Shown here piece after piece: positions 47,960-56,400 of a stretch of 64,000 nt of DNA (its first letter is position 1; every line of letters begins with the position of its first letter). This DNA is from Bacteroidetes bacterium ADurb.Bin008 (GTDB lineage Bacteria > Bacteroidota > Bacteroidia > Bacteroidales > Tenuifilaceae). The stretch is taken from NCBI GenBank assembly GCA_002071445.1, contig MWFE01000017.1, positions 1-64,000 on the forward strand, given 5' to 3'. Below the pieces are notes generated by a model, which was not told the origin of the DNA, searched no databases, and saw only the letters and a list, made by a program, of their open reading frames with translations. The translations under genes were made by a program, and so were the position numbers.

Positions 47960-48685
47960 ATGAAAAAGATAGTCACTCCTTTACTCATTTCCGCATTGGT
48001 ACTGTGTTCAAGCGGTTGTGGGCAGTTTAATTTCCCCGTCGATTTCCCCTCCACCTCCTCCGATGGAGGACTAACCACAGCCGAAGTGGTTAAGGGGTTG
48101 AAGGAGGCTCTGACCGTAGGGTCAAAGAATTCCGCCAACTCGGCCTCAAAAACCGATGGGTTTTACAAGAACTCATTGATTTTTATCCCATTCCCACCCG
48201 AAGCCATTAAGGTTAAGAATACGCTGGAGTCGGCAGGACTAAGCAACCTCACCAACGATTTTGTGCTGTCGCTCAATCGTGCTGCCGAGGATGCCTCGAA
48301 AAAGGCATTCCCCATCTTCTCTGAGGCCATTACCAGCATGACCATCAACGATGCCATGGGAATCCTCAAGGGCGCCGACGACGCTGCCACAACCTATCTG
48401 AAAAACAAAACTTCAGCCAAACTGAAGGCGGAGTTTAAACCCATCATAAAACAGTCTATTGACAAAGTGAAAGTGACCAGCTATTGGAATCCCATTGCAA
48501 CCAACTACAATAGGCTCACTGCCCTAACAGGGGGCGAGCAGGTGAACCCAAATCTGGAGGAGTATATCACCGACAGGGCAATGGAAGGGCTGTTTAAACT
48601 TATTGCCAAGGAAGAGGCTTTGATAAGGAAAGACCCTGCCGCAAGGGTAACCGATATTCTGAAAAAGGTGTTCGGTTCACTATAG
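47960..48685 (+). CDS. DUF4197 lipoprotein
   Basis: A 241-aa protein with a lipoprotein-type signal ending LCSSGCGQF (C20 is the likely lipid site). The body matches the DUF4197 pattern: GFYKNSLIFIPFPPEA, LSNLTNDFVLSLNRAAEDASKKAFPIF, INDAMGILKGADDAATTYLKNKTS and SYWNPIATNYNRL. Mostly helical, function unknown. It sits between hutI and ftcD on the same strand, with 69- and 90-bp gaps, and has no evident role in histidine breakdown. Confidence 0.85.
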   Translation: MKKIVTPLLISALVLCSSGCGQFNFPVDFPSTSSDGGLTTAEVVKGLKEALTVGSKNSANSASKTDGFYKNSLIFIPFPPEAIKVKNTLESAGLSNLTNDFVLSLNRAAEDASKKAFPIFSEAITSMTINDAMGILKGADDAATTYLKNKTSAKLKAEFKPIIKQSIDKVKVTSYWNPIATNYNRLTALTGGEQVNPNLEEYITDRAMEGLFKLIAKEEALIRKDPAARVTDILKKVFGSL

Positions 48686-48775
48686 CGATGGTACGATACG
48701 GCAATCAGAAACGCGTAAAATCAGTTTATACCTTATATATATAGTATAATCAACTTAACAATCGGAGACTATAAA

Positions 48776-50470
48776 ATGACAACGAAAAGGTTAATCGAAT
48801 GCGTTCCCAACTTCAGCGAAGGGAACGATATGAATATTATTAATCAGATTACAAGAGAGATAGAGTCGGTAGAGGGCGTTAGGCTAATCGATGTTGATCC
48901 GGGCAAGGCTACAAACCGCACGGTGGTTACCATGGTTGGCACCCCCAATGAGGTATGCGAAGCCGCATTTCGCGCTGTTAAGAAGGCGGCCGAATTGATT
49001 GATATGAGCAAGCATAAGGGTGCTCACCCGCGGTTTGGTGCCACCGATGTGTGCCCTCTGGTGCCCGTTGCCAACATTACCATGGAAGAAACGGTGGAAT
49101 ATGCACGAAAACTGGCAAAACGCATTGGCGAGGAGCTGAAAATTGGGGTTTACTGCTATGAGTTTGCAGCATTCGAGGAGAAAAGGCGTAACCTGGCCAA
49201 CTGCCGTGAGGGAGAATACGAGGCACTGCCCAAGAGGCTGAAAGACCCTGCCTGGAAACCCGACTTTGGCCCTGCCGAGTTCAACCCCAAAAGCGGTGTA
49301 ACCGCCGTTGGAGCACGGAATTTTCTGGTGGCATACAATATCAACCTGAATACCACTTCAACCCGAAGGGCAAATGCCGTGGCATTTGATATCCGTGAGA
49401 AGGGGCGCCCACAGCGCATTGGCAACCCCATAACCGGTAAGATAGCCGTTGACGATAAGGGGAATGAGATTTGGATACCCGGTTCCTTGAAAGCCTGTAA
49501 GGCCATTGGCTGGTTCATAGATGAGTATGGCATTGCTCAGATTTCCATAAACTTAACCGACATAACGGTGACTCCCGTACATGTAGCTTTTGAAGAGGTA
49601 TGCAAAAAGGCCCAGGAGAGGGGTTTGCGGGTTACCGGCTCGGAGTTGGTTGGCGTTATTCCGCTGCAGGCAATGCTCGACGCTGGAAGGTACTTTTTGC
49701 GCAAACAGAGCCGCTCCACCGGTATCTCCGATGCCGAAATCATTAAGATTGCGGTTAAATCGTTAGGCCTTGATGAGCTTTACACCTTCGACCCTAAGAA
49801 GAAGATCATTGAGTATATTTTGGAGGATGACAAGAAGAAGCAACTGGTTGATATGTCCTTGAAAGGCTTTATCGAGGAGACGGCTTCGGAGTCGCCCGCA
49901 CCGGGCGGAGGTTCCGTGTCGGCAGCCATGGGTGCCATGGGGGTTGCGCTGGGGACAATGGTGGCCAACCTATCCTCGCACAAGGCAGGCTGGGATGACA
50001 GATGGGAGGAATTCTCGGAATGGGCCGAAAAGGGAAAGGCTTACCAGGATCAACTGGTAAAACTGATTGATGAGGATACCAACGCTTTCAACCGCATCAT
50101 GGATGCCTTTGGGCTGCCCAAATCAACCGATGAGGAGAAGGCGATTCGCAAACAGGCCATCCATGAGGCTACCCTTTATGCCATTGAGGTTCCCTTTAAA
50201 GTGATGCAGCTCTGCTATCAGTGTATGGAGGTGATGAAGGCCATGGCCGAAATCGGGAACCCCAATTCCGTTTCTGATGCAGGGGTGGGGGTTCTGGCAG
50301 CACGTTCGGGCGTTATGGGAGCGTTTCTGAATGTTAAAATCAATGCAGCGGGGCTAGAGGATAAAACTTTAGTAAGCGACTATATAAAGGGAGGTGAGGA
50401 ATTGGTAGAAAAGGCCAATCTGCTGGAGAAAGAAATTTTAGATATGGTTAATGGTAAAATAGTCATTTAA
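48776..50470 (+). CDS. ftcD: Glutamate formimidoyltransferase / formiminotetrahydrofolate cyclodeaminase (fused)
   Basis: A 564-aa bifunctional protein. Residues 1-~325 are the formimidoyltransferase (start LIECVPNFSEGND; HKGAHPRFGATDVCPLVPV active-site segment), and ~355-564 the cyclodeaminase (ESPAPGGGSVSAAMGAMGVAL). It transfers the formimino group from formiminoglutamate to tetrahydrofolate and then releases ammonia, giving 5,10-methenyl-THF. The fused form is the animal-like arrangement, also common in Bacteroidota. A GGAG ribosome site precedes the ATG by about 9 nt. Confidence 0.96.
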   Translation: MTTKRLIECVPNFSEGNDMNIINQITREIESVEGVRLIDVDPGKATNRTVVTMVGTPNEVCEAAFRAVKKAAELIDMSKHKGAHPRFGATDVCPLVPVANITMEETVEYARKLAKRIGEELKIGVYCYEFAAFEEKRRNLANCREGEYEALPKRLKDPAWKPDFGPAEFNPKSGVTAVGARNFLVAYNINLNTTSTRRANAVAFDIREKGRPQRIGNPITGKIAVDDKGNEIWIPGSLKACKAIGWFIDEYGIAQISINLTDITVTPVHVAFEEVCKKAQERGLRVTGSELVGVIPLQAMLDAGRYFLRKQSRSTGISDAEIIKIAVKSLGLDELYTFDPKKKIIEYILEDDKKKQLVDMSLKGFIEETASESPAPGGGSVSAAMGAMGVALGTMVANLSSHKAGWDDRWEEFSEWAEKGKAYQDQLVKLIDEDTNAFNRIMDAFGLPKSTDEEKAIRKQAIHEATLYAIEVPFKVMQLCYQCMEVMKAMAEIGNPNSVSDAGVGVLAARSGVMGAFLNVKINAAGLEDKTLVSDYIKGGEELVEKANLLEKEILDMVNGKIVI

Positions 50471-50528
50471 CTCTCTTAGGTTGTTGTTTATAACTGCTAT
50501 TACATGGTTATAAATCAAACACAAACAG

Positions 50529-50568
50529 ACGATCGTATCGATCGTGAAAAAACAGTATTAATACTGTT
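50529..50568. promoter_or_regulatory. Two tandem palindromes upstream of susC (candidate operator)
   Basis: First element: ACGATCG, TAT, CGATCGT (50529-50545, 7-bp arms). Second: a perfect 18-bp palindrome AACAGTATTAATACTGTT (50551-50568). They are 5 nt apart and just upstream of a TAnnTTTG box (50592-50599). No T-run follows, so they do not look like an ftcD terminator. Function as protein-binding sites is inference. Confidence 0.5.
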
Positions 50569-50591
50569 AAATGTTTATGATTTTTGGCTTA

Positions 50592-50599
50592 TATGTTTG
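50592..50599 (+). promoter_or_regulatory. Candidate -7 element of the susCD operon
   Basis: TATGTTTG (TAnnTTTG), about 83 nt before the susC ATG. A proper -33 TTG is not visible, which would fit an activator-dependent promoter. Confidence 0.4.
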
Positions 50600-50682
50600 A
50601 ATAATCATTTTAACTATCTATATTAGCACGCGAAATTGCAATAACTTTTTTTAATTCTTTTTATTAACCTAAAATTTGATCT

Positions 50683-53600
50683 ATGAAAAGACTATGCGTA
50701 TTCCTTGCGCTATTAGCGTTTGTGGGAATAAACATCCTTCAGGCGCAAACAGTGCAGGTAACCGGTACTGTAACCAGTGCCGAGGATGGGATGCCCATAC
50801 CAGGGGTATCAGTAATGGTGAAGGGAACCACCATTGGTACTTCAACCGACATTGACGGGAAGTATGCTTTGTCAGTCCCACAAACTGCCACAGTTTTGGT
50901 GTACTCTTTCGTTGGTATGCGTACTCAAGAGATTGAGATTGGAGGACGTACAACTATTAACATTGTACTGGAATCCGATACTCAAGAGATTGAGGAGGTG
51001 ATGGTTGTTGCATACGGAACTGCCAAAAAATCAAGTTTTACCGGATCAGCCACAACAATTTCTGCCGAAAAAATTGAGAAGATCCAGGTAAGTACGGTTT
51101 CCAAGGCCCTTGAAGGTATTTCTCCGGGTGTTCAAGTTGTTTCCAGCTCCGGCCAGCCTGGCGAGGAAGCCACAATCCGAATCAGGGGTATTGGGTCTAT
51201 TAATGCATCAGCAGCACCACTTTATGTTGTTGATGGTGTTCCTTATGGAGGTAATATTAGTTCCATCAACCCCAATGACATTGAGTCAGTTTCTTTCTTG
51301 AAGGATGCTGCTGCTAACTCGCTATACGGCTCTCGCGCTGCGAACGGTGTAATTATGATTACTACAAAAAAGGGCGCTAAAGGCACTTCGCAAGTTCGTT
51401 TCGAGAGCAGGGTAGGGGTTAACTCTAGGGGTGTACCCGAGTACGATTTGATTACCGATCCAGGCCAGTATTACGAGTTGAGCTGGGAGGCTCTCCGCAA
51501 TCAGAATCAGTATGCCGGTGCCGGAATGGATGCAGATGTTGCAGGAGCTCTTGCATCGAGAAATCTAATTCAAGCATTGGGTAATTACAATAATTATAAT
51601 GTACATGACACCACTGTTGTTCTTCCCAACGGGAAGTTAAATCCCGCTGCCAAATTATTGTACAATGATAAATGGCACGATGAGATGTTCAATAATTCAG
51701 TTCGTCAGGAGTATCAGTTGAGCATTTCAGGAGGAACTGAAAAATCATCCCACTACATCTCTTTTGGTTACTTAAACGATAAGGGTTATGTAGTTCGTTC
51801 TAACTATGAGCGTCTAAGTGGTCGTACTAACCTTGATTATCAGGTGTATGATTGGTTAAAAGTGGGTTCAAACATCGGTTATACACGTGATGCCCAGAAC
51901 TTCCCAACATCCAGTGGTTCGGCCTATGTGAACTCTTTCATGTTTACCCGTAATATTCCGGTTATTTACCCTGTGTACTATCGTAATATTGTTGGAGACT
52001 ATGTACTCGATGCCAAAGGGAATAATCGTTATGACTTTGGGCAGGACTTTATTCTGGACGAGAATGGCGAAAAAATCCAAATAGGTGTAGATGGTGATGG
52101 CAATCCTGTGTACAGACAGTATTCACGTAAATATGGATCGAATGTGAATCCTGTGGCTACCACAGATCTGGATATTAGAGAGAACCTTTATGAAACCGTT
52201 TCTCTCCGCCCATATGTTGAGATTCGTTTCCTTAATGATTTCAAATTCGTTACCAACCTCAGCGTTGACAGTAGGAATTACATTGGAACTTCGTATCAAA
52301 ACCCACTTTATGGTGATGCAGCCACTGCACAGGGAAGAAGTAATAAGTACCAGACAGCCTATTTGGTTTCAACGTTTAACCAGCTGTTAACATGGAACAA
52401 ATCTTTTGACATTCATAATATTGAGGTGCTAGTTGGACATGAGTCGTTTATGACCAAAAACGACTACTTGTACGGTAGAAAAGAAAAGTTCTTCATACCC
52501 GATATCCCTGAACTTTCCAACGCCGCCATTATTTCAACAACAACGTCATATCGTACAGAGACACGCCAAGAGTCCTATCTGTCAAGGGCAATGTACAACT
52601 ACGACAATAAGTATTTCCTTTCGGCCAGCTTCAGGAGGGATGGTTCATCCCGCTTCCATCCCGATCATCGTTGGGGTAATTTCTGGTCCGTTGGAGGTGC
52701 ATGGCTAATGCACAAAGAATCGTTCCTGCAGGATATCTCTTTCATCAATGAACTTAAGTTTAAAACCAGCTACGGAACCAATGGTAATAATGGACTTCTT
52801 GACCAGTCCGGATATCCGGTGTATTTCCCATATCAGGACCTGTTTGTGGTTACTAACGTAGATGGAGAAATAGCTTTGCAGCAGACGTATAAAGGTAATA
52901 AAGAGATAACCTGGGAAAAGAGTAAGAGCTTTAATATTGGCTTTGAAGGTATGTTTTTCAAAGCCCTTACTTTTGAAATCGAGTATTTCCATAAGTACAC
53001 CTTTGATTTGCTCTTTAACCAACCTCTTCCCCCATCGAGCGGCTTTACTTACTTCCCAAATAATATTGGTAATATGGTGAATAGGGGTATCGAGTTCTTA
53101 GTTGGATACGATATCTTTAAAACGAAAGATTTTTCATGGAACGTAACTGTAAACGCCACCCATTACAAAAATGAAATAACCAGTCTGCCCGATTATATCA
53201 ATGCAGCAGGTGGTGCTCCGGTTGGAACCAAGAGATTGGTGGAAGGCGGTGGAATTTACGATTTCTATATAGAAACATATCGTGGAGTTGATGAAGAAAC
53301 AGGTGTTGCACTGTTTATGACCGAAAGCCGACTCAAACAATCCAATGGTGATATTGATACAGATGAAACAGGCAACTTGCCCTTGCGTTATAAAGGATCT
53401 GCAATTCCCGATTTATATGGTGGTATCTCATCAACCCTGAATTACAAAGGAATTGATTTCTCCTTTGGATTCTCATATCAGGTTGGTGGTTTGGTGTATG
53501 ATGGTGTTTATGCAGGATTAATGGGAGGTCTAAGCGAATTGGGAGGCAGCAACTTACACGTTGATGCATTGGATCGTTGGACACCACAGAATACAAAAAC

Positions 53601-53895
53601 CAATGTTCCCTTGCTCCGTGCAGGTATTCAAAGTGCCAGCCAGCGCTCTGATAGATTCTTGATCGATGCATCCTATTTCAATATCCGTAATATTTCCTTG
53701 GGATACACCATACCTAAGAAAGCATTCGGTGCAAATGTTCCCATTGCTTCCATGAGGATTTATATGGTTGCCGACAACGTTTACCTATGGAGTCAGAGGA
53801 AAGGATTTGACCCAAGGCAAAGCATTACCGGAACTACGGATAACAACTACTCACCCATCAGAACTATTTCGGGTGGATTATCGTTAACATTCTAA
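50683..53895 (+). CDS. SusC/RagA-type TonB-linked outer-membrane transporter
   Basis: A 1070-aa protein. Signal peptide ~1-22, then a CarboxypepD_reg-like domain (~25-100, VTGTVTSAEDGMPIPGVSVMVKG), the SusC hallmark VVAYGTAKKSSFTG before the plug (~115-225, with IRIRGIGSINASAAPLYVVDGVPYGG and SLYGSRAANGVIMITTKKG) and a large barrel ending GGLSLTF. Together with SusD it imports large glycans or peptides across the outer membrane. There is no adjacent glycoside hydrolase, sigma/anti-sigma pair or hybrid two-component regulator, so the substrate is undetermined. First gene of a three-gene operon. Confidence 0.95.
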   Translation: MKRLCVFLALLAFVGINILQAQTVQVTGTVTSAEDGMPIPGVSVMVKGTTIGTSTDIDGKYALSVPQTATVLVYSFVGMRTQEIEIGGRTTINIVLESDTQEIEEVMVVAYGTAKKSSFTGSATTISAEKIEKIQVSTVSKALEGISPGVQVVSSSGQPGEEATIRIRGIGSINASAAPLYVVDGVPYGGNISSINPNDIESVSFLKDAAANSLYGSRAANGVIMITTKKGAKGTSQVRFESRVGVNSRGVPEYDLITDPGQYYELSWEALRNQNQYAGAGMDADVAGALASRNLIQALGNYNNYNVHDTTVVLPNGKLNPAAKLLYNDKWHDEMFNNSVRQEYQLSISGGTEKSSHYISFGYLNDKGYVVRSNYERLSGRTNLDYQVYDWLKVGSNIGYTRDAQNFPTSSGSAYVNSFMFTRNIPVIYPVYYRNIVGDYVLDAKGNNRYDFGQDFILDENGEKIQIGVDGDGNPVYRQYSRKYGSNVNPVATTDLDIRENLYETVSLRPYVEIRFLNDFKFVTNLSVDSRNYIGTSYQNPLYGDAATAQGRSNKYQTAYLVSTFNQLLTWNKSFDIHNIEVLVGHESFMTKNDYLYGRKEKFFIPDIPELSNAAIISTTTSYRTETRQESYLSRAMYNYDNKYFLSASFRRDGSSRFHPDHRWGNFWSVGGAWLMHKESFLQDISFINELKFKTSYGTNGNNGLLDQSGYPVYFPYQDLFVVTNVDGEIALQQTYKGNKEITWEKSKSFNIGFEGMFFKALTFEIEYFHKYTFDLLFNQPLPPSSGFTYFPNNIGNMVNRGIEFLVGYDIFKTKDFSWNVTVNATHYKNEITSLPDYINAAGGAPVGTKRLVEGGGIYDFYIETYRGVDEETGVALFMTESRLKQSNGDIDTDETGNLPLRYKGSAIPDLYGGISSTLNYKGIDFSFGFSYQVGGLVYDGVYAGLMGGLSELGGSNLHVDALDRWTPQNTKTNVPLLRAGIQSASQRSDRFLIDASYFNIRNISLGYTIPKKAFGANVPIASMRIYMVADNVYLWSQRKGFDPRQSITGTTDNNYSPIRTISGGLSLTF

Positions 53896-53908
53896 AAACA
53901 CTATAACT

Positions 53909-55366
53909 ATGAAAAAAATATTAATTTTCCTTCTGGGTATCAGTTTGTTTCTGGTAGGTTGTCAGGGCGATTTTCTCGATGTTCAGCCGACCGACCAGAT
54001 ATCGAAAACGACACTGGATGAATATGCAAACTCCAGCCCCGATGCTGTTGTTGCTCTTACCGAACCGATAGTGAATGGTTTTTATCAAACCATGATAGAT
54101 TACCAAGGAAACCATGACGTGTTTGGACAAAAAGCAGTTGATCTGGCCATGGACCTTCAGGGCATGGATATGGTGCAAACTATTTTCCACTGGTTCGGTT
54201 ACGATTATCAAATGGAAAACCGCGATTACAACTATCGTAGGGTAAACAGAACCTGGGAATTTTACTACCAGCTGATTTTTGGAGCCAATGAAGTGTTGCA
54301 ATTAATGCCCGAAAGTCCGGATGATCCTAAGTTGATCAGCTTTAAAGGTCAGGCACTGGGTATTAGGGCTTATGCTTATTTTTACCTAATCAGAATTTAT
54401 CAATTCACCTATGACGGGCATCAGCAACGATTGGGTGTTCCGCTTTACAGGCTTACCGGATCCGAAATTGAAGATGGACGAAGAGCCACTGTGGAGCAAG
54501 TATATGAAGGGATAATTGATGATTTTGAGAAAGCATATGAATTGCTTACTCAGGTTAACCTTTCTAATAGTCAATTCAATAAAAATGCAGCCGCTTTGTA
54601 CCTTTCGGATGCATATCTAACCATGAAAAACTATGAGAGGGCAGCATTCTATGCCAATAAGGCTCGCGAAGGATTTTCGCTTATGTCAAAGGCACAGTAC
54701 ACTGAGGGATTCAATTCCGTAGATAATCCGGAGGTTATTTGGGGATGCCCTATTACGCCTGAGAATACCAATTACTATGCAAGTTACCTGTCACACATTG
54801 CTCACTTTTTGGTAAACGGAGATATTGCACAAGGGTATGGTGGACCGTATGCACCTAAAGCAATTTATGGAGTGCTTTACAACCAGATTCCTGCATCCGA
54901 TATTCGTAAAATGATGTGGGTATCATCGGGCCCTGAACAATATGTAAACCGTAAGTTTTTATGGTACGAAGATTTCCTTGGTGATTACCAATATGCAAGG
55001 GTAGCCGAAGCATATCTGATTGAGGCCGAAGCTCTGGCTCATACCAATGAAGGCCAAGCACGTCAGGTTCTTTACGACCTGGTGAAAGAAAGAGACTCAC
55101 AATATCAGCTTTCGACCAATAGCGGTCAGGCTCTGCTGGATGAGATTCAGTTTCAGAAAAGAATCGAGCTGTGGGGTGAGGGTAGAGCACAATTCGATCG
55201 CAAGCGTTTGAAACTTGGCGTTGACAGAACCGGAAATGAACCGGATAATAATCATACGCCAGGAGGACGTTTGAAGTTCGAGTGGAATAATAAGGTTTTC
55301 GTTTTCGCAATGCCAATGCTGGAGATTGATGCCAATCCAAATCTTGTGCTTGACGATAACCAGTAA
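53909..55366 (+). CDS. SusD/RagB-type surface lipoprotein
   Basis: A 485-aa lipoprotein with C18 in LFLVGCQGDFLDV, the standard SusD start. Helical TPR-like segments include KGQALGIRAYAYFYLIRIYQF and NKNAAALYLSDAYLTMKNYERAAFYANKA, and the C-terminal RVAEAYLIEAEALA and FQKRIELWGEGRAQFDRKRL motifs are typical of the SusD/RagB family. It forms the lid over its SusC partner, 13 bp upstream, and binds substrate at the cell surface. Somewhat short for the family but complete. Confidence 0.94.
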   Translation: MKKILIFLLGISLFLVGCQGDFLDVQPTDQISKTTLDEYANSSPDAVVALTEPIVNGFYQTMIDYQGNHDVFGQKAVDLAMDLQGMDMVQTIFHWFGYDYQMENRDYNYRRVNRTWEFYYQLIFGANEVLQLMPESPDDPKLISFKGQALGIRAYAYFYLIRIYQFTYDGHQQRLGVPLYRLTGSEIEDGRRATVEQVYEGIIDDFEKAYELLTQVNLSNSQFNKNAAALYLSDAYLTMKNYERAAFYANKAREGFSLMSKAQYTEGFNSVDNPEVIWGCPITPENTNYYASYLSHIAHFLVNGDIAQGYGGPYAPKAIYGVLYNQIPASDIRKMMWVSSGPEQYVNRKFLWYEDFLGDYQYARVAEAYLIEAEALAHTNEGQARQVLYDLVKERDSQYQLSTNSGQALLDEIQFQKRIELWGEGRAQFDRKRLKLGVDRTGNEPDNNHTPGGRLKFEWNNKVFVFAMPMLEIDANPNLVLDDNQ

Positions 55367-55407
55367 GTTAAACCAATTTGTTTTACATTTAAATAACTAA
55401 TGTTACT

Positions 55408-55998
55408 ATGAAAAAGATCACAACAGTATTGGTTATTATCTCCATGGTTATTAGTTTCTTCGCATGCAAAGAACAGTGTGAAAAAGACAATACCGGAGAG
55501 TTAACCATTGTAAATAAGACCGAAAGAGCAATATGGTTTGACGTAACCGAAGGAAGTTCGACCAATGAAAACAGGTTAGTACAATCCGGTGCGAAAACAA
55601 CCTACACAATGCCAAATACTAAAGTTAAGATTTGGGCATCGCATACCAATGTTGACTCAATGTTTTTTATGGTTAAAACACAGGGAGTTGCAAGGTGTGA
55701 AGAAATTGTTTATGAAACTTCAGCGCAAGCCTGTAAGCTAACTCAATCCATTGATACCGTAACCATTACCAATAATACGGGTTTTGATGGGGTTATTAAT
55801 TTGCAAGTACAAAATGGATACCCCGAATTCCAAGGGGAAGTTACCTTGGCTAATGGAGCAAGCCATTCGTATTACAACGTGAATGTTGGTAGCGGAGTGA
55901 TGAATTATATTATCACTGTTAATGGTGTAAGGCGTAAAAGTGCCAATATAGAGATTGCCGCTTGCGATCCCGAGTTCAGATATACTTGGAACCCATAG
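55408..55998 (+). CDS. Two-domain beta-rich lipoprotein in the susCD operon, function unknown
   Basis: A 196-aa lipoprotein with C20 in ISFFACKEQ. The body seems to hold two similar beta-rich units, starting ELTIVNKTERAIWFDV (~31) and TVTITNNTGFDGVINLQV (~117), each with a following AxxxxY/TY strand. I do not recognise the family. It lies 42 bp after susD and before a strong terminator, so it is the third operon gene. A third surface protein binding the same substrate is plausible by analogy with SusE/SusF-like positions, but is inference. Confidence 0.75.
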   Translation: MKKITTVLVIISMVISFFACKEQCEKDNTGELTIVNKTERAIWFDVTEGSSTNENRLVQSGAKTTYTMPNTKVKIWASHTNVDSMFFMVKTQGVARCEEIVYETSAQACKLTQSIDTVTITNNTGFDGVINLQVQNGYPEFQGEVTLANGASHSYYNVNVGSGVMNYIITVNGVRRKSANIEIAACDPEFRYTWNP

Positions 55999-56023
55999 TA
56001 AAGTATTAAGAGATTAATTAATC

Positions 56024-56060
56024 GAGACCGTTTCAGCCAATTGAGACGGTCTCTTTTTTT
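56024..56060 (+). terminator. Rho-independent terminator of the susCD operon
   Basis: A 12-bp stem GAGACCGTTTCA / TGAGACGGTCTC with one wobble pair, 6-nt loop and seven T, 26 nt after the last operon gene. Confidence 0.9.
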
Positions 56061-56129
56061 AAAGTATAGGTGGTTTCGTTGCTCTAACCAATCAAACCTA
56101 TAGAAACGAATACGTTTTTACTGGAATGT

Positions 56130-56261
56130 TCAGAGGTTGCCATGAGAAACTCTCGTTTTCAGGAATTGTAAGAGATCAGCAAATTCCACCATACTTTCAA
56201 ATGCTGATGAATTGATATGGACAAACAAATTCCCCTTACATGCATCCGAAAAAAATGCCAT
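56130..56261 (-). other. Short antisense ORF in the 400-bp gap before pfk (doubtful)
   Basis: The 402-bp region 55999-56400 holds a terminator, a promoter and otherwise AT-rich sequence. On the minus strand, one ATG-started frame encodes 43 aa (MAFFSDACKGNLFVHI... to VSHGNL). Composition is protein-like, but no ribosome site, promoter or family is recognisable. A frame of this size can arise by chance. Confidence 0.15.
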
Positions 56262-56293
56262 TGATGTGTTAAATAACAGGTTTTTTGAGTATA

Positions 56294-56325
56294 TTGCATC
56301 CCTTTTTGAAACGTTTCTAAATTTG
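56294..56325 (+). promoter_or_regulatory. Promoter of the phosphofructokinase gene
   Basis: TTG (56294-56296), 21-nt spacer, TAAATTTG (56318-56325), leaving a leader of about 70 nt to the ATG at 56401. Confidence 0.45.
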
Positions 56326-56400
56326 TTGATATCATTGTAACAAAATGATATTGAAATTTTTACAGAATGATTTTCAACACACTTTAATAATTAAAATAAA

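Noticed and set aside
50529-50568. Palindromes as transcription terminator of ftcD
   Set aside because: No T-run follows either hairpin on the plus strand, so an operator reading is preferred.
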